DNA from: Linanthus parryae
Lineage: Eukaryota; Streptophyta; Magnoliopsida; Ericales; Polemoniaceae
Assembly: GCA_023055425.1 (NCBI GenBank)
Contig: JALGPY010000004.1
Coordinates: 111,207,504-111,271,503 of the forward strand
Direction: 5' to 3'
Length of the DNA stretch: 64,000 nt
Below are positions 1 to 11,959 of the stretch, in pieces; position 1 is the first letter of the stretch; every line of letters begins with the position of its first letter. Below the pieces are notes generated by a model. It searched no databases, had not been told where the DNA came from, and saw only the letters and a list, made by a program, of their open reading frames with translations. Position numbers and translations under genes: made by a program.

Positions 1-42
1 AAAACACTAGCGCATCTGATAAGTTGATTTGAATAAAGGTTA

Positions 43-485
43 AATTGCACTGGAGGTACCCATATTTCGTAAAATTAAGCAAGGGGTACCCGAATTTCAA
101 AATCGAGCACCGCAGGTCTCAAATTTTGGATTTTCGAGAAAGTTGGTACCCTTCCGTTAACTTTCCGTTAATATTGGACGAAAAATTATAAAAAGACTTT
201 TGTACCCCTTATTTTCACCTCTAGCTTTTTTTAAATTACAAGTTTTACTAAAAAATCTGAAGAAAAATTAAAAAAATAAAAAATTAATTTAATAATTTAT
301 ATATGTAAGATAATGTAAGATATATGTAATATATATCTTACATTAATAATTTTTAATAATTTTTAAATTATTAAAAATAAATAATTCAAAAATTATTAAA
401 ATTATTTTAATAATTTATATATGTAAGATAATGCAATATATTTCATCAAAATTACATATTTTTACATCATTTCAAGATATGAAAT
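43..485. repeat. Left arm of foldback (long-TIR) DNA element
   Basis: This AT-rich arm, read forward, matches the reverse complement of 44947-45405. Shared landmarks are the ggaggtacccatat stretch near the end, the aattttggattttcgag block, and the aaaaagacttttgta block followed by ttattttcacctc. The match resumes beyond the LINE insertion at 44666-44820, so the original element was a hairpin of about 1.2 kb with a short spacer near 44820-44945. An internal duplication of the aataatttatatatgtaagataatg region (about 289 and 409) lengthens this arm. No ORF is present. Its MULE-like appearance is only an impression: I could not find a clean target duplication next to GGTTAAATTG at the outer end. 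Confidence 0.75.
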
Positions 486-525
486 AGGAGGCGGAGGTAA
501 GAGAGAAAGAACCCTAGCGGCGGCC

Positions 526-1505
526 ATGGAAGATCCAGGGGAAGGTGTAACAGTGGCCTTTAACTCGATGAAACTCACTGAGAAGGTGGAATAAGAGATC
601 GTGTTTGACGAAGACTTATGTTCGGAGGCTGAAAAAAGCTTCGAATGGAGTTTGATAGGGCGCTTCCTGACTTGTGATGAGATAAACCCCAGGCCGATGC
701 AAGCTTTTTTTCCGGAAAATATGGAACAAGGGGGAGCAGACGAGATTCTACAACGTAAGTCAACACCTTTAGCTTTAGTTTTCCAAATAAAAGTGCGATG
801 GATCGAGTAGCCTCAGGGGGGGCGTGGGTATTTGATGGTGCGATGCTCATGTTAAAGCCATGGAAGGTGGGAGAAGAAACGGAAAAGCCCAAGTTTGATA
901 CTATGGATGTATGGATTCAGATTCATCAACTGCCACTACACCTTGCGAGTGAAAAAGCTGGCAAAAGGGCAGTCCAAAACGTAGGGGTGATTCTTGACTC
1001 GGACCCTAGAGTACAAAGCGAAGGGCTAAAGAACTATGTTCGGGTTAGGATTTGTACGTCGTTGTTTGAACCTCTCCCTCGAGGAGTTTACGTCAACATC
1101 AAGCACGAGCGAGTTTGACTCGATTTCAAGTATGAAAGAGTGCCAAGAGTATGCAAGTGGTGTTGTATCATCGAGCACTATAGCAAAAACTGTGGCATGA
1201 TCAAGACGGAGCTAGACAAGGAACAAGAGCCGGGATATGGGGCATGGATGTTGCACTATCCGATGAACAAGGGAGTGAAGTTACCACATGTTGGAAAATC
1301 GACTACGAATGAAGACACAGAGGTGTTTAATTCGGAAGGGATGAATATGGGGATTGGGGAGGAGGATGAGCACACTGCCCAGACTCAACAAGAAAAAGAA
1401 AAACAATGGACCACAAGAGAAAGACAACAAGACGAAGTACTAGAGGAAGAACAAGAGACAACAACAATAAACATGGATCATGAAGAGGAGACCGAAACAC
1501 CATGA
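526..1505 (+). pseudogene. LINE ORF1, DUF4283 / zinc-knuckle nucleic-acid-binding protein (broken)
   Basis: In plant L1-like LINEs ORF1 encodes the RNA-binding chaperone of the retrotransposition particle. The first ATG is at 526. The frame meets an in-frame TAA after about 22 codons, and the coding sense then continues in different frames over 601-810, 798-1118 and 1140-1505. The middle part has the DUF4283 look (FEWSLIGRFLT, later GGAWVFDGAMLMLKPW and VWIQIHQLP). This is followed by a CX2CX4HX4C knuckle, CKWCCIIEHYSKNC, near 1155, and then a Glu/Gln-rich tail. At least three lesions make it non-functional. It lies directly upstream of ORF2 in the same orientation. Confidence 0.85.
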
Positions 1506-1885
1506 CCAAATGATGACAGCGAGTGGGGAAAAAGGAATACTCTGACTGTGAACGAAGATGAAGACAATGCGAAGCAGAGCTCAGCAGTGAAAAGCGCGGA
1601 AAAAAGAAATAAAAATGCAGCAGTAGATGATGGACAGTACGCAAAAATTATACCACCACGACCAAGCTCCCCGAAGCGAAAAATTGCTCCTGACTTGAGC
1701 CCATTGTCGATGCAAAAAATGGAGAATAACAAGAAGAATAAACAAATGGAGATGGAGAGGAAATATTTGAATTCTATTCGCACATGAAAAACAACACAAC
1801 GTATGTAAGGAGGAAGTAACCCAAAGGCCTCAAAAAATCTAAATGCGCGATTGGCGAAGGCTGTAAAGTAGCCCCGCCAGGAACA

Positions 1886-3237
1886 ATGAAACTCCTCAAT
1901 TGGAACGTGTGGGGTCTCGGGAACCCAAGCACGTTCCGGTCGCTAAACGACCTTGTGAGGCGACACAAACCCGGCTTGGTTTTTATGATGGAGACAAAAT
2001 CAAGCAGAGGGGAGATGGAAAAAGTTCGTTGTAAATTGGGATATGCAAGTTGTTTGACGATCGCTAGTAGAGGCCGTAGTGGATGTTTGGCTCTTTTGTG
2101 GAGGGAAGGTATGCAAGTTACGGTTAATAGATGTAATAAGTTTATATTGATGCAACTATTGTAGAAGACACTCGGGATTTTTCTTGGAGATTTACAGATT
2201 TTTATGGCGATCCAAACAAAGATGATAGACATCATTCGTGGGAGTTACTAAGGCGAATCGCCCCCAAACCGGATTGCCCATGGTGCGTCGCCGGGGATTT
2301 TAATGCGGTGACGACATGTTTTGAGAAGGAAGGGGGAGTGGGAGTCAGTTACACTCAGCTGTACCAGTTTCGCTCGGTGCTAAACGACCTAAATATTCTA
2401 GATTTGGGTTTTTCGGGTAATCCGTTTACTTGGAGCAATAATCAGGCGGACGATGATAACATTCGCGAGAGATTGGACCGGGTGGTTGTTAATACTTTGT
2501 GGATGGACAGATTTCAAGGAGCTCGGGTTACTCATCTGAGCTACCCAAATTCAGACCACTCCCCAATTCAGCTGGAGTGGAATCAGAATCATAGAAAAGG
2601 TATGAGGAGATTCCAATTTGAGAAGTTGTGGTTGACACACGAAGATTTTGAGGAATTAGTCTGCAACCAATGACAGCCTCGTTCGGACAACACCACAGGA
2701 CAGATTCTGCGCGACTTATCGCACCACTGCGCAGCATGGGACAAGACAGTGTTTGGTAGTGTTCGGCGAAAAATTCAGCAGATGCAGTCCAACTTGGATC
2801 GGCTGGACAGAGGGCACCAATCGGGGACATTTTTGGCAGAAAAGGCGAAAGTAAGAAGAGAGCTAAACGACATACTAAGGAGGGAAGAAATCATGTGGGC
2901 ACAGAGTTCGCGGACAGAATGGCTCAGACATGGGGACCAAAACACAAAGTTTTTCCATCAAAGAGCAACAATACGCAGAGCACGCAACAACTTTCAGCGG
3001 ATTGAGAATACGAATGGAGATTGGATCACAGACCCGGACGACATAACTGAGGTACTTGAGAATCATTTTTCTGCGCTTTTTACCTCTACTAACCAGAATG
3101 TGGATGAGATTGATCATGTATGAAGGCTATGGAACAACGGATTTCAGTAGGGGAAACATAAGAGTTAGAGAAGGATTATACGGCGGAAGAAGTTAAGACA
3201 ACAATGTTTCAAATGGCCCCTGATAAAGCCCCATGTA
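1886..3237 (+). pseudogene. LINE ORF2 part 1: APE endonuclease and start of reverse transcriptase (broken)
   Basis: ORF2 starts at 1886 with the NWNVWGLG motif typical of the plant L1 endonuclease, followed by an ETK motif at residues 37-39. The frame breaks at 2164. The endonuclease resumes at 2308-2673 (GNPFTWSNNQ, then SDHSPIQLEW, the conserved SDH triad end). The linker to reverse transcriptase follows at 2749-3123 with WLRHGDQNTKFFH, a hallmark of plant LINE ORF2. Reverse transcriptase begins near 3200 with MAPDKAP and is cut at 3242 by the LTR insertion. Continuation is at 28227. Confidence 0.88.
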
Positions 3238-5000
3238 CCGACTGCAACAACCCGCCCCAATCTTATCCGGTCCGGGACAAGACCGGGAGGGTGAAGCTAA
3301 AAGTGACGGCGGAACTCAAAAGCAATACAATCCACAACTCGTATATTAACATTAAACAACTATATTAAGATCTGAGTCTTATACAATAATCTAATTACTA
3401 TTACACAGTGATTAACCGATAATATCTAAACACTACTTGTGAAGTCACTCTAAGTGAGTCACGCGCCCAGCCAAACCATAGTCTCCAGCTCCTAGACCTG
3501 CGGTGGGAAGGAAACAGGAACCGCAGTTTTGAAAGTCAGCAATAAATACTGAGTGAGCAACACCCAAGCATGTCAAACACAGAAGAGATGATTTAAATAA
3601 AACAGTAAATAATACCAATGAAAGCGGAAGTAAAAGACAATAGAGTGATAAAATATTCTCAAGTTCCAGACACAAATTCCAGAAATTTCCAGAAACCAGC
3701 CTTTAAATTCATATCCAACCTTCTCATATGGTAATCCCAATTCAATTTCAATAATCCAACTCTGATATCCTCATTTAATCATAAACACCCAATTCCTCAT
3801 CAATAAACTGCCAATCCATAAATATCCATTTTAATTGTTGAGTTGAACGGGGAAAATCCAATCGCAACATCAATATATCCCATCACAAGCTTCCAAGACC
3901 TTAAGTGTCGACACCCCCCTAACAGGGTTCTTGCGCCCAGAAGGAGTGAGTACAAGGAGCGAACCCGAGGCAAATTGCAACCGGGCTAAATAATATCAGG
4001 GTCGAGTGGACGAAGCCAACAACGACCAATCCAAATCAATAACAATCCAAATGACGTTCCCCGCACAACTCTTTCCACTTTACGTTATTACGGATTAATA
4101 ATTATTGTGTGAGACTTTTCAAAGAATAAATAAGCAAATCCAACAAGTATAAAATAAACAATACAATTTTGGGACGTAACATAGAATCCACGTTTGACAC
4201 GAAGGAAGCTCGGCACGCAAGACTTGGCATGTATACTCACCTTACTCTTTAGCAAATATCCCGTAAAGCCTCCTAGAAGAACGAGTATCCTTCGTCTACG
4301 AATTCGTCACCTACACATTATACCTTCTTATTGAATTTGAGATCGTTCCTGGAATAATACTATTCTCATACTGGAATAATACTATTTTCAATTACAACCT
4401 TCTAATATCAAATCTTAAAGATATATTGTCGAGTAAGAAATTGCATTTAAATTCAAAACTCTTGTATAGTTAATTAAATACTAATTTTAAGAAATAACGT
4501 AATTTATCATTTTTAAAGACGATGTTTATTCTTGAAAATGATTTAGTTATAAACAATCACTTATTATCAGACATAGAACATATACAATGTAGTGCGATAA
4601 GGGATCTAAATACTCAAATTAATTTAGAAAATATCGATTCATATCTACTTGTAAAATTAAATACGTCCTTGTGATCTTGAAAAATAGACAATTATGACAG
4701 GAATAACTTTTAAAATATTTCACGAGTCATCTTCTAAAGGTTCAATATCATACTACCTATAATAAAAGGAGATATGGCCACTTTGCCAGCTAGGCTTTTT
4801 GTACACCGTGGACCATTGATTGGCTTGCATGTGGGTTTGCCGCCATTTACCTCCAAGGGTGTTTTGCCACGTCCTTCTTCGTCACTGTTCACAATTTATT
4901 TCAGATTGAAATGTCTGTGTTGTCCTCCTGTGGACCGGTATTTTACTGAGGCCATAATGGCATCGTTATGTAATTATGTTTTTCGGTCTGGACCCATGCG

Positions 5001-5633
5001 TAAATTCGATGAAAAAAATAAAGTTTGATAACTTCCGGATCTGTCCCTGCTATTTGTCATTTACTGGTTGCTTTCAATGGATGCAGTGGTTGTAATTTTG
5101 GTGTAGTCGTTGGATATAGATGTAAATTTGTTGGGAAAAATAGATTCAGTTAACTTCCTGTTCTGTCCCTGCTGTTGTCTCTTTATCACCTATCCTGAAT
5201 AGAGTTGGTGGCTGTAATTTCGTGTTGTGCTTCGGATCGATACGTAAATTCGATGAAAAAAATAACTTTTGATAACTTCCGGTTGTGCCCCTGCTATTTG
5301 TCATTTACTGGTTTTTTTCCATAGATTTATTTGTTGTAATTTTGGTGCAGCGGTTGGATTTAGATGTAAATTTGTTGGAAAAATAGATTCAGTTAACTTC
5401 CAGTTCTGCCCCTGCTGTGGTCTCTTTATTAGGTATCCTGAATTGAGTCTGTCGCTGTAATTTGGTGGTGTGCTTTGGATACACATGTAAATTCGATTGA
5501 AAAAATATAATCTATTAACTTCCGGTTCTGCCCCTGGTGTTTCTGCTTTATGGGATGCCCTCAATACATTTCGTTGCTGTAAATTGGTTGTGTGACTTGG
5601 ATGTAGATGTGTATTTGTTGGAAAAAAATAGGT
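5001..5633 (+). repeat. Tandem array of about six 122-bp units
   Basis: Anchors taaattcgat or taaatttgtt followed by an A run occur at 5001, 5123, 5245, 5367, 5488 and (diverged) 5612, giving spacings of 122, 122, 122, 121 and 124. Each anchor is followed by a ttaacttcc-type block and a ctgcccctg-type block. Odd and even units form two subtypes (ttcgatga versus ttgttgg), so a two-unit period of about 244 bp is also visible. Confidence 0.85.
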
Positions 5634-5649
5634 TAAAATTGTTTATTAC

Positions 5650-5862
5650 ATGCTTGCTGTATTTCAGATGATAAAGTATTTTGTTAGAGGGTTATTTCAA
5701 CCATGGTTTTTGCAAATGTTTCGGTGTGGGTTTCAAATTGTTCATTATCTATCTATGCCCTTGCTGCTCACTGTATTTCAGATGACACAGTATTTTGCTA
5801 GAGGGTTATTTCAACCATGTTTTTTGCAAATGTTTCGGTGTGGGTTTTGGTATTCGGTGGAC
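5650..5862 (+). repeat. Two 114-bp direct repeats with decayed relatives nearby
   Basis: The block ctgtatttcagatga followed by agggttatttcaacc and tgcaaatgtttcggtgtggg occurs at about 5656 and again at about 5770. Partial, more diverged relatives containing the ggttatttcatctt block are seen near 6013-6065 and 6331-6355. No coding role is apparent. Confidence 0.75.
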
Positions 5863-7026
5863 GTAATATTGTCTATTTAGTTGGATGCAAATGTGAAATT
5901 GATAGGAAAAAATAGCTTATGTTAGGTTCTTTTGGAAGAAGTTATTTCAGGCGCACCTTTAAATTGTTCATTACATGCCAATTTACAAGCTATTTCTATC
6001 TACGCCCTTGGTACTTGCTGTACTTGAGATGATGAAGTATTTCGTCAGAAGGTTATTTCATCTTAAGCCTGTTTTCGTCTACATGAGAGAGATGCTTATT
6101 CTTCATTAGAGGATCAGAAGAAATATGCGACGTTTTGGGTTGTGTCGGTTAGATGTTTAGGGTTGCGTCGCTTGGCGACGTACGCACTGTGGAGTCAGAG
6201 AGTGATCACAAGTTGAAGATTGAGCTGTCTAAATTTAGCAGAGGTACTTCTGCAATTAACAATTTTAGGTAGTTACCTTTGTATTAAGTGATTTTAGGCG
6301 TGGTTTTAAATTATTTAATATACTCTATTTTGGTTAAAGGGTTATTTCATCTTGAACATGCTTCCTTCCATGATGACCATTTCCACCATGATATGTCCAT
6401 ATGTTTCTGATGCACATGTGAAATTGATAACAAAAAAAATAGCTTTTGTTAGATTCATGGAGATGTCATCAAATTGATGCAGAAATTTTTTCTTTGTTAT
6501 CAGTCGATTTTGCCCTTGCTCATTCACGCTTTCTACAACGGCGATCATAGTGAGTGGTCGAGGTAATTTGATCGTCTTCTCCCTCAGAACTTTGCCCTCA
6601 CTCTGTGTCTGTGCTCATTGGTGGGCTTAGCACCGCCTTTGGTTGCTTGGAGCCCAAGTACATTTACTGTTCCAGCCACTATTCTGACGTCAGCTGCTGT
6701 TACACAGCTTACACGTGTCGCAACATTCTCATGGGTTTAATGAGAGGATGTCTCCGTTCTGCCACTGTCTACTCTCTTCGATCTCTTTCCTGGTATATGC
6801 AAAGCTCTCTCCCTGTTTTGGAATGCATTTATCCCCTGTATTTGTTCTTTTTTTTTTTTTTTTCCTCTTAAATTCTATGCTTTCTCTTCTTGTTCATTTT
6901 TCTGCTTCAAAGGTTCACTGTTGGGGTTGCATGTACGAATTTTGATGTAAGGTGTGTGTGCAATGGTTTGTTTCTTTTTCTCAACAGTCCTTCCTTGTCT
7001 TATTACACTGATCACTTATATTTTCG

Positions 7027-7545
7027 CAGCATTTTACTCACTGTTTAATATATTTTTCGTTTGGAGGTTGAGTGGAGGAGTTGCATGTTCAGACTGGGTA
7101 CAGTTTCTGGTTGTGGGATAAAATGTGTGTAGTTCGTGGTCAGATTGGGTTTGGTATGGTGGTCTGGTGTTATTAAATGCTGATGATTTGGTTTATTCTA
7201 TGTACATAGGTGTTCCACTACAGTTGCATGTACAGATCCATTGCAGTTTGAAGGTCCCCTATTAAATGTTTATGGTTTGGCAGCATTTTTCTCACTGTTA
7301 AATTTTTTTTCCGTTTGGAGGTTGAGTGGAGGAGTTGCATGTTCAGACTGGGTGCAGTTTCTGGTTGTGGGATAAAATGTTTGTAGTTTTTGGTCAGATT
7401 GGGTTTGGTATGGATGTCTGGTGTTATTAAATGCTGATGATTTGGTTTATTCTATGTACATAGGTGTTCCACTGCAGTTGCATGTACAGATCCAACGGAG
7501 TTTGTAGGTCCCCTATTAAATGTTTATGGTTTGGTGTAATACGGC
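7027..7545 (+). repeat. Tandem duplication of about 254 bp
   Basis: A unit starting cagcatttt.ctcactgtt and containing ttggaggttgagtggaggag (7061 and 7315), tgggtttggtatgg and ggtcccctattaaatg is present twice with few differences. Part of the end of the unit (gtgttatcaaataccaatga near 7565) recurs a third time. No ORF is conserved between the copies. Confidence 0.85.
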
Positions 7546-7780
7546 GTTGTATGTGGGAGTTGGGTGTTATCAAATACCAATGATTTGGTAAATAACCGAC
7601 TGTATTGTCTCCTGCTATTGAGCAGCTTGTAGATCGTATATCATCACAAAATTGCCCTGTTTGTGATCAACTTTTGTATCTATTCTTTTATGTATATCGT
7701 GCCGGGAACAAAATTTGATTAGACAGTTGTTTGTTTCATTCAGTGTCTTTGAATATCCCATGTTTAATTGCATTATTTGT

Positions 7781-8553
7781 TGTGATCGCTTATCTGGTAT
7801 GGTCATATCTGTTAGAGTTGGCAGTGTGTGTTTTGTTCATGCCTGTTGTTCGTTGCTGAGTTTCTGATCTGGCTTGCTAGCGTGTGGGATTTGTGTCTTG
7901 CTATCCCTTTGGTTTTTTGTTAGTTTGTTTGGTTGAGTTAATTTTACCTGGTTTAATATGTAATGCCGGCTCAGTGTCTTAAGCTGGTGCGTTTATTTTA
8001 GTGATGATGCATCTTCGTGAGGTTGGAATTGGTATAAATCATGTGTAATCTGGATTGATGGTGTGACTGAGAATTTGCGGTGTAAATGTGGTTTGTCTAC
8101 TGCTTGGTTATTTGGTATAGATTTTGTGTCTTTGATGTTGTTATCGTGGTTGAAGTTAATTGATGTTTGTGGCTTTTTGTAGTGTGTGGCTTGTAGTTTC
8201 TAAATGCCTACAGGTAGTCTTGGGAAACGTACTCGCCGGGGTTTAGTGGGGGAGGAGCTAGCACTTGGTTCAGGATTATCTTCAAAAGTTAACACTCCTG
8301 TCCCGGCTCTTCGGCCGACGGGTAGACCGCGGTTGGAAAATGCAGATGGTGGGCCTTCTTCTGATCGCTTATCTGGTATGTTCATGTCTGTTAGAGTTGG
8401 CAGTGTGTGTTTAGTTCCATGCCTATTGTTTGTTGCTGCGTTTCTGTTGTGGCTTGCTAGCGGGTGGGATCTATGTCTTGCCATCCCTTTGGTTGTTTGT
8501 TTGTTTGTTTGGTTTAGTTACTTTTACCTGGTTTAATGTGTAATGCTGGCTCA
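7781..8553 (+). repeat. 190-bp direct repeat, second copy forms Rep intron 1
   Basis: About 190 bp from tgatcgcttatctggtatg to ggctcagt occurs at 7781-7975 and again at about 8361-8553, offset 580 bp. In the second copy the segment carries the GTATG donor (8376) and the CTCAG acceptor (8554) of the first Rep intron. The first copy preserves both signals, so it looks like a duplicated intron with exon edges, lying upstream of the modelled start codon. Confidence 0.8.
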
Positions 8554-10379
8554 GTACCGCGGTCGGAAAATGCGAATTGTGGGCCTTCATCTGCAGGAGG
8601 TAATATGGCTGCCGTAGCTCCGCGGCCCTCGGGCAGACCGCGTGGGCGTATTGCGAATCCCAGCCCGTCTGTGCCCAATGCAGATGTAAGGGGCTCTGTT
8701 ACCGGTTCTGTTGTCTATACCACGATACGAGGTAGTAGTGTGCAAGCACCTAGGCATGCTTTACCGTATCCCATGCCTGTTGGTTCCGTGGCTATGATGG
8801 GTTTTGGGCTGAATAGACCGTATGTTGGTGTTGCGGCCGGATATGGTACTGCTTTGGATGCCTATAATGGTTTACCAAATACTGTGCTGTCCTACATGCC
8901 AGCTGTGTCATCTGGGTTGCTGAATATTGCTTCAGGCGCGTCGGTTTCATCGTCGCCAGGTTCATTACAGCATGCACTCTCTGTCTATGTGCCTCCCGGG
9001 AATAGAGGAACCTCTGTTGTACCTCCTGCTGTATCTGTGGGAGAATGTAATAGTCGTGCTGGCGGTGCTGCTCCGGTTTCCCAACCACCCCGTTAGTCTT
9101 CCGTTCTTGATCATGGTCTAATTTGTATTTATATGTGTTTCCAGTTATGGTTTGATATCTGTTGATTGGTTTTTTATTTGGTTGTGTAGGTGAGAGGCGT
9201 ACGAAAAAGTGGGAGCGGGGTGCTCCGCCCCCGCCTATGGAGCCAAGCATGCTGCCCTCCCTGCGGAGATGTCCACACTGTGATGCTAAATTATTTGCGT
9301 ACGAACCGGATGGCTTTTGCTGCGGTGAGTGGTGTGTAGTCCTTGCCCCCCATGAGATCCCAAATTCGTTTGCAAAGTTGCTCTTGTCCGACAATATGAC
9401 TAGCGAAGATTTTCGGAACAATATTCGTGCATACAATTGCTTGTTTTCTTCCACTTCCATGGGTGTGAAAGCTGATCCTGACACGAAGAATAAGAGCAAA
9501 GGGATTTATACATTCCGTGTACAAGGGCAGATATATCACTACATTAATGATATTGATCCTGGCCAACAACCTCCTAGATATCTACAGGTTTATTTCTATG
9601 ATCCAGCCTTCCAGCTGCAAAGCCGGTTGAAGGCTTTTGAAAATCTTGATCCGGCTGTTATTTCATGCTTGACTGATATTCTAGAGGCCAATCCTTATAA
9701 TCAGTCATTTCAGTCTATTAGTGCAAGTCCTGAATTTGCCGATTGTGATGTTCGGATTAAATGTGATCCTGGACTTGATCAGCGAACGCAAAATTTACCC
9801 ACATATGATCAGGTTGCAGCAATTTGGATTGACGATGAGTCGCGTGCTGGTAAATATGTCCGTGATATTAGGGTGAGGCATAAGGGTGGTGAATCGAAGA
9901 GTATTCAGTATCATCTGGGTTGTTTTGATCCGCTACAGTATCCTATCATGTTTCCTCGTGGGCAGCTTGGATGACATTCTAGAATTTATGAAAAACCTCC
10001 GAAAAAAAAGCCACGAAAAGGTAGTTTGATGTTGTTACTTATTGTGTGTGAGTTCATATTACCAGTGTTGTTGTGTGTGGTGTGTTGCTGAATAATGAGC
10101 CTCTAATTGCAGGTCCCAGTGATGCGGAGTCTGACAGTGCAACTGTTAGCTGTCGTCAGTATTACTGCTACCGGTTACACATGCGAGATACTGGACAGCA
10201 TCACTGCAGGGGAGATGAACCCAAATAATGTCGGGCGTCAAGTTGTGTTGCCGCCGTCTTTTGTAGGTGGGCCCCGTGACATGAGGCGTCTTTACCAGGA
10301 TGCAATGGCTTTGGTGCGTAAATACGGCAAACCTGATTATCTTGTCACGATGACATGCAATCGAAAATTAACTCTGTGA
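8204..10379 (+). pseudogene. Helitron Rep (Helitron_like_N) remnant, truncated and broken
   Basis: Modelled exons are 8204-8375, 8555-9091, 9190-10020 and 10113-10379. All introns are GT-AG and the phases agree across the first three joins. The N-terminus is low-complexity (Pro/Ser/Gly). Exon 3 has the CPHCDAK zinc-binding motif and the Helitron_like_N body (QGQIYHYI, then DPLQYPIMFPRG). The conserved Trp after LG is TGA at 9972-9974 (TGG would be expected), a nonsense change. Beyond it, exon 4 begins CRQYYCYRLHMRD, then shifts frame and loses about 50 residues. It then reads GRQVVLPPSFVGGPRDM and MTCN, and stops. The HUH nuclease core and helicase are absent. In intact Helitrons this protein cuts and unwinds DNA for rolling-circle transposition. 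Confidence 0.88.
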
Positions 10380-11959
10380 TGAAGGCCTGTGAAAACTATG
10401 TAATCAGATATGTATGTAGATATAAGGACTGCACTTAGCAGTGCATTCTGGAGACAGCAGTGCATAAAATTAACAGCTTGTGCTTACACAGTTGTTATTT
10501 TTATGCCTTTTGCTAATATTTTTTGTGCAGTTCCAGAGCAAAACATGTCAGTCATTTTGTGCATATGAAGATGCCATACTCTATAGTTTCCTGTTCTGTT
10601 GTAGTGGTAGGGTAAAGTAATGTCTCGAATCATAGCAGAGATTTGGGTATTTTTTTTGGGTATATCTTTGGGATAACTTATGTGTAATATAACATATAAT
10701 GTTTTGTCTGTTTTGTATCGGTGCTTTTCCTTCATATATTTTCATACGCCATCTCTAATATTTATTTATTGCACATCCATCTCTTTAAGATATCCAGCTT
10801 CACATTGATTGCTGGCAATCCAATGTTGTCTGACGTCAGTAATTTTCTATGATTCATGTATTTGCATATATTATTCAAGTTAGTGTCTGATTATTGTTGT
10901 GTCATTGTAAAATAGACGTCTTTTGCAGACATCTATACGAAAGATATCATGTACACATTGTTTTTGATGCAATTAGCGGTTAGTTAAATTTACTTATGTA
11001 GAAATTAGGTCGGTGTGATAGATGACATAGCAATGTAAACTTTGACGAAAACAATATCGTAATAAGATCAGTTGTTAATAAAATTGCAACCTTAGTACAA
11101 TGCAAGACTAGACTGCAATTTATGCGTAATAATCTTTCGTATAATTTCTAAACGCCGATGCAGATATATTAATTTCTTAAATGAAGGCTAAATTAGTTCC
11201 CAGCAATCAATTATTATGTATTAGTTCTCGATTAAACTCAGCCAATCATATGCATAATGTTAAATATCTAGACATAGAAGGGCCTGCACTGCAATTTTAG
11301 TCGAGCATAATAAATTAATCGCGCAAAACTTCGTTGGCTATTCATGACCACCCACTGCTCCCCCCACCCAACCCTTCATATTGCACATCTTAGGTATCGC
11401 CGCCAGGATTCACCTGCTTCAGGTATGTTTCGTTTAGGGTTTTCCATTCGAATTGTAATATCACATGAAAAAAAAAGGGGGATTAGAACAAGTTCATAAG
11501 AATACTAGCTCATAGACATATACCCAACTCATTGAAATCAGCTATCATCTGTTTGTGTTATTGTATTCAACATTTTCAATCTGTAGTGTTTGCACTTGCG
11601 AGCTTATAGTGACAATCTAATTTTTTCCCTTCGATATTGTTTCTGCACTTTTGCCTGTAAGTACTATTTCATCAAAGTATGCATGCTCAAGATGCCGAAG
11701 ATTTGAAATGGGTAAATGTATATATATATAAAACACGAGTTCTTGGGTACTTTGAACCGCATTATGTTTGTGTCACTGTGAGAATACATAACTATGTTAT
11801 GATCCTTCCGGTTTGTCACTGTAGTGTGCATTTGTGTGTGTGTGTGTGTGTGTAATACAATATGAACTTATTAAAGAGCTGATGTGATTGCCATTTATAT
11901 ACACAGCCTACATTCTATAATCAAACATTAGCAATTAAGGCCTCAGCATTGGAATCAGT
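10380..11959. other. Helitron spacer; possible 5' untranslated exon of the B3 gene
   Basis: No ORF with domain features. The AT-rich stretch 10380-11300 shows nothing I can name. A CCCCCCACCC-containing block at about 11350-11421 is followed by a good donor (cttcag|gtatgt). An acceptor (atacacag|cc) at about 11906 lies 53 bp before the B3 start codon, which suggests a non-coding first exon and a leader intron of about 485 bp. A (GT)n tract lies at about 11836-11853. Confidence 0.4.

Larger units (their letters stand above)
4748..8203. other. Helitron 5' region, non-coding, repeat-rich
   Basis: No convincing gene. Several short open frames exist but show no domain and overlap tandem repeats. 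The region contains the 122-bp array, a 114-bp duplication, a 254-bp duplication and the first copy of a 190-bp segment repeated in the Rep intron, all listed separately. A run of about 19 T at 6849-6868 is preceded by CT-rich sequence. The region may hold promoter and 5' untranslated sequence of the Rep gene, but I see no decisive signal. Confidence 0.6.

Noticed and set aside
5001..5640. A CRISPR-like array
   Set aside because: Units of 122 bp without short repeats and unique spacers, in a plant nuclear transposon. This is an ordinary tandem repeat.
6605..6945. Two overlapping small plus-strand ORFs near a T-run
   Set aside because: Frames are different and mutually overlapping, composition is low-complexity (phenylalanine run from the T tract), and there is no homology signal.
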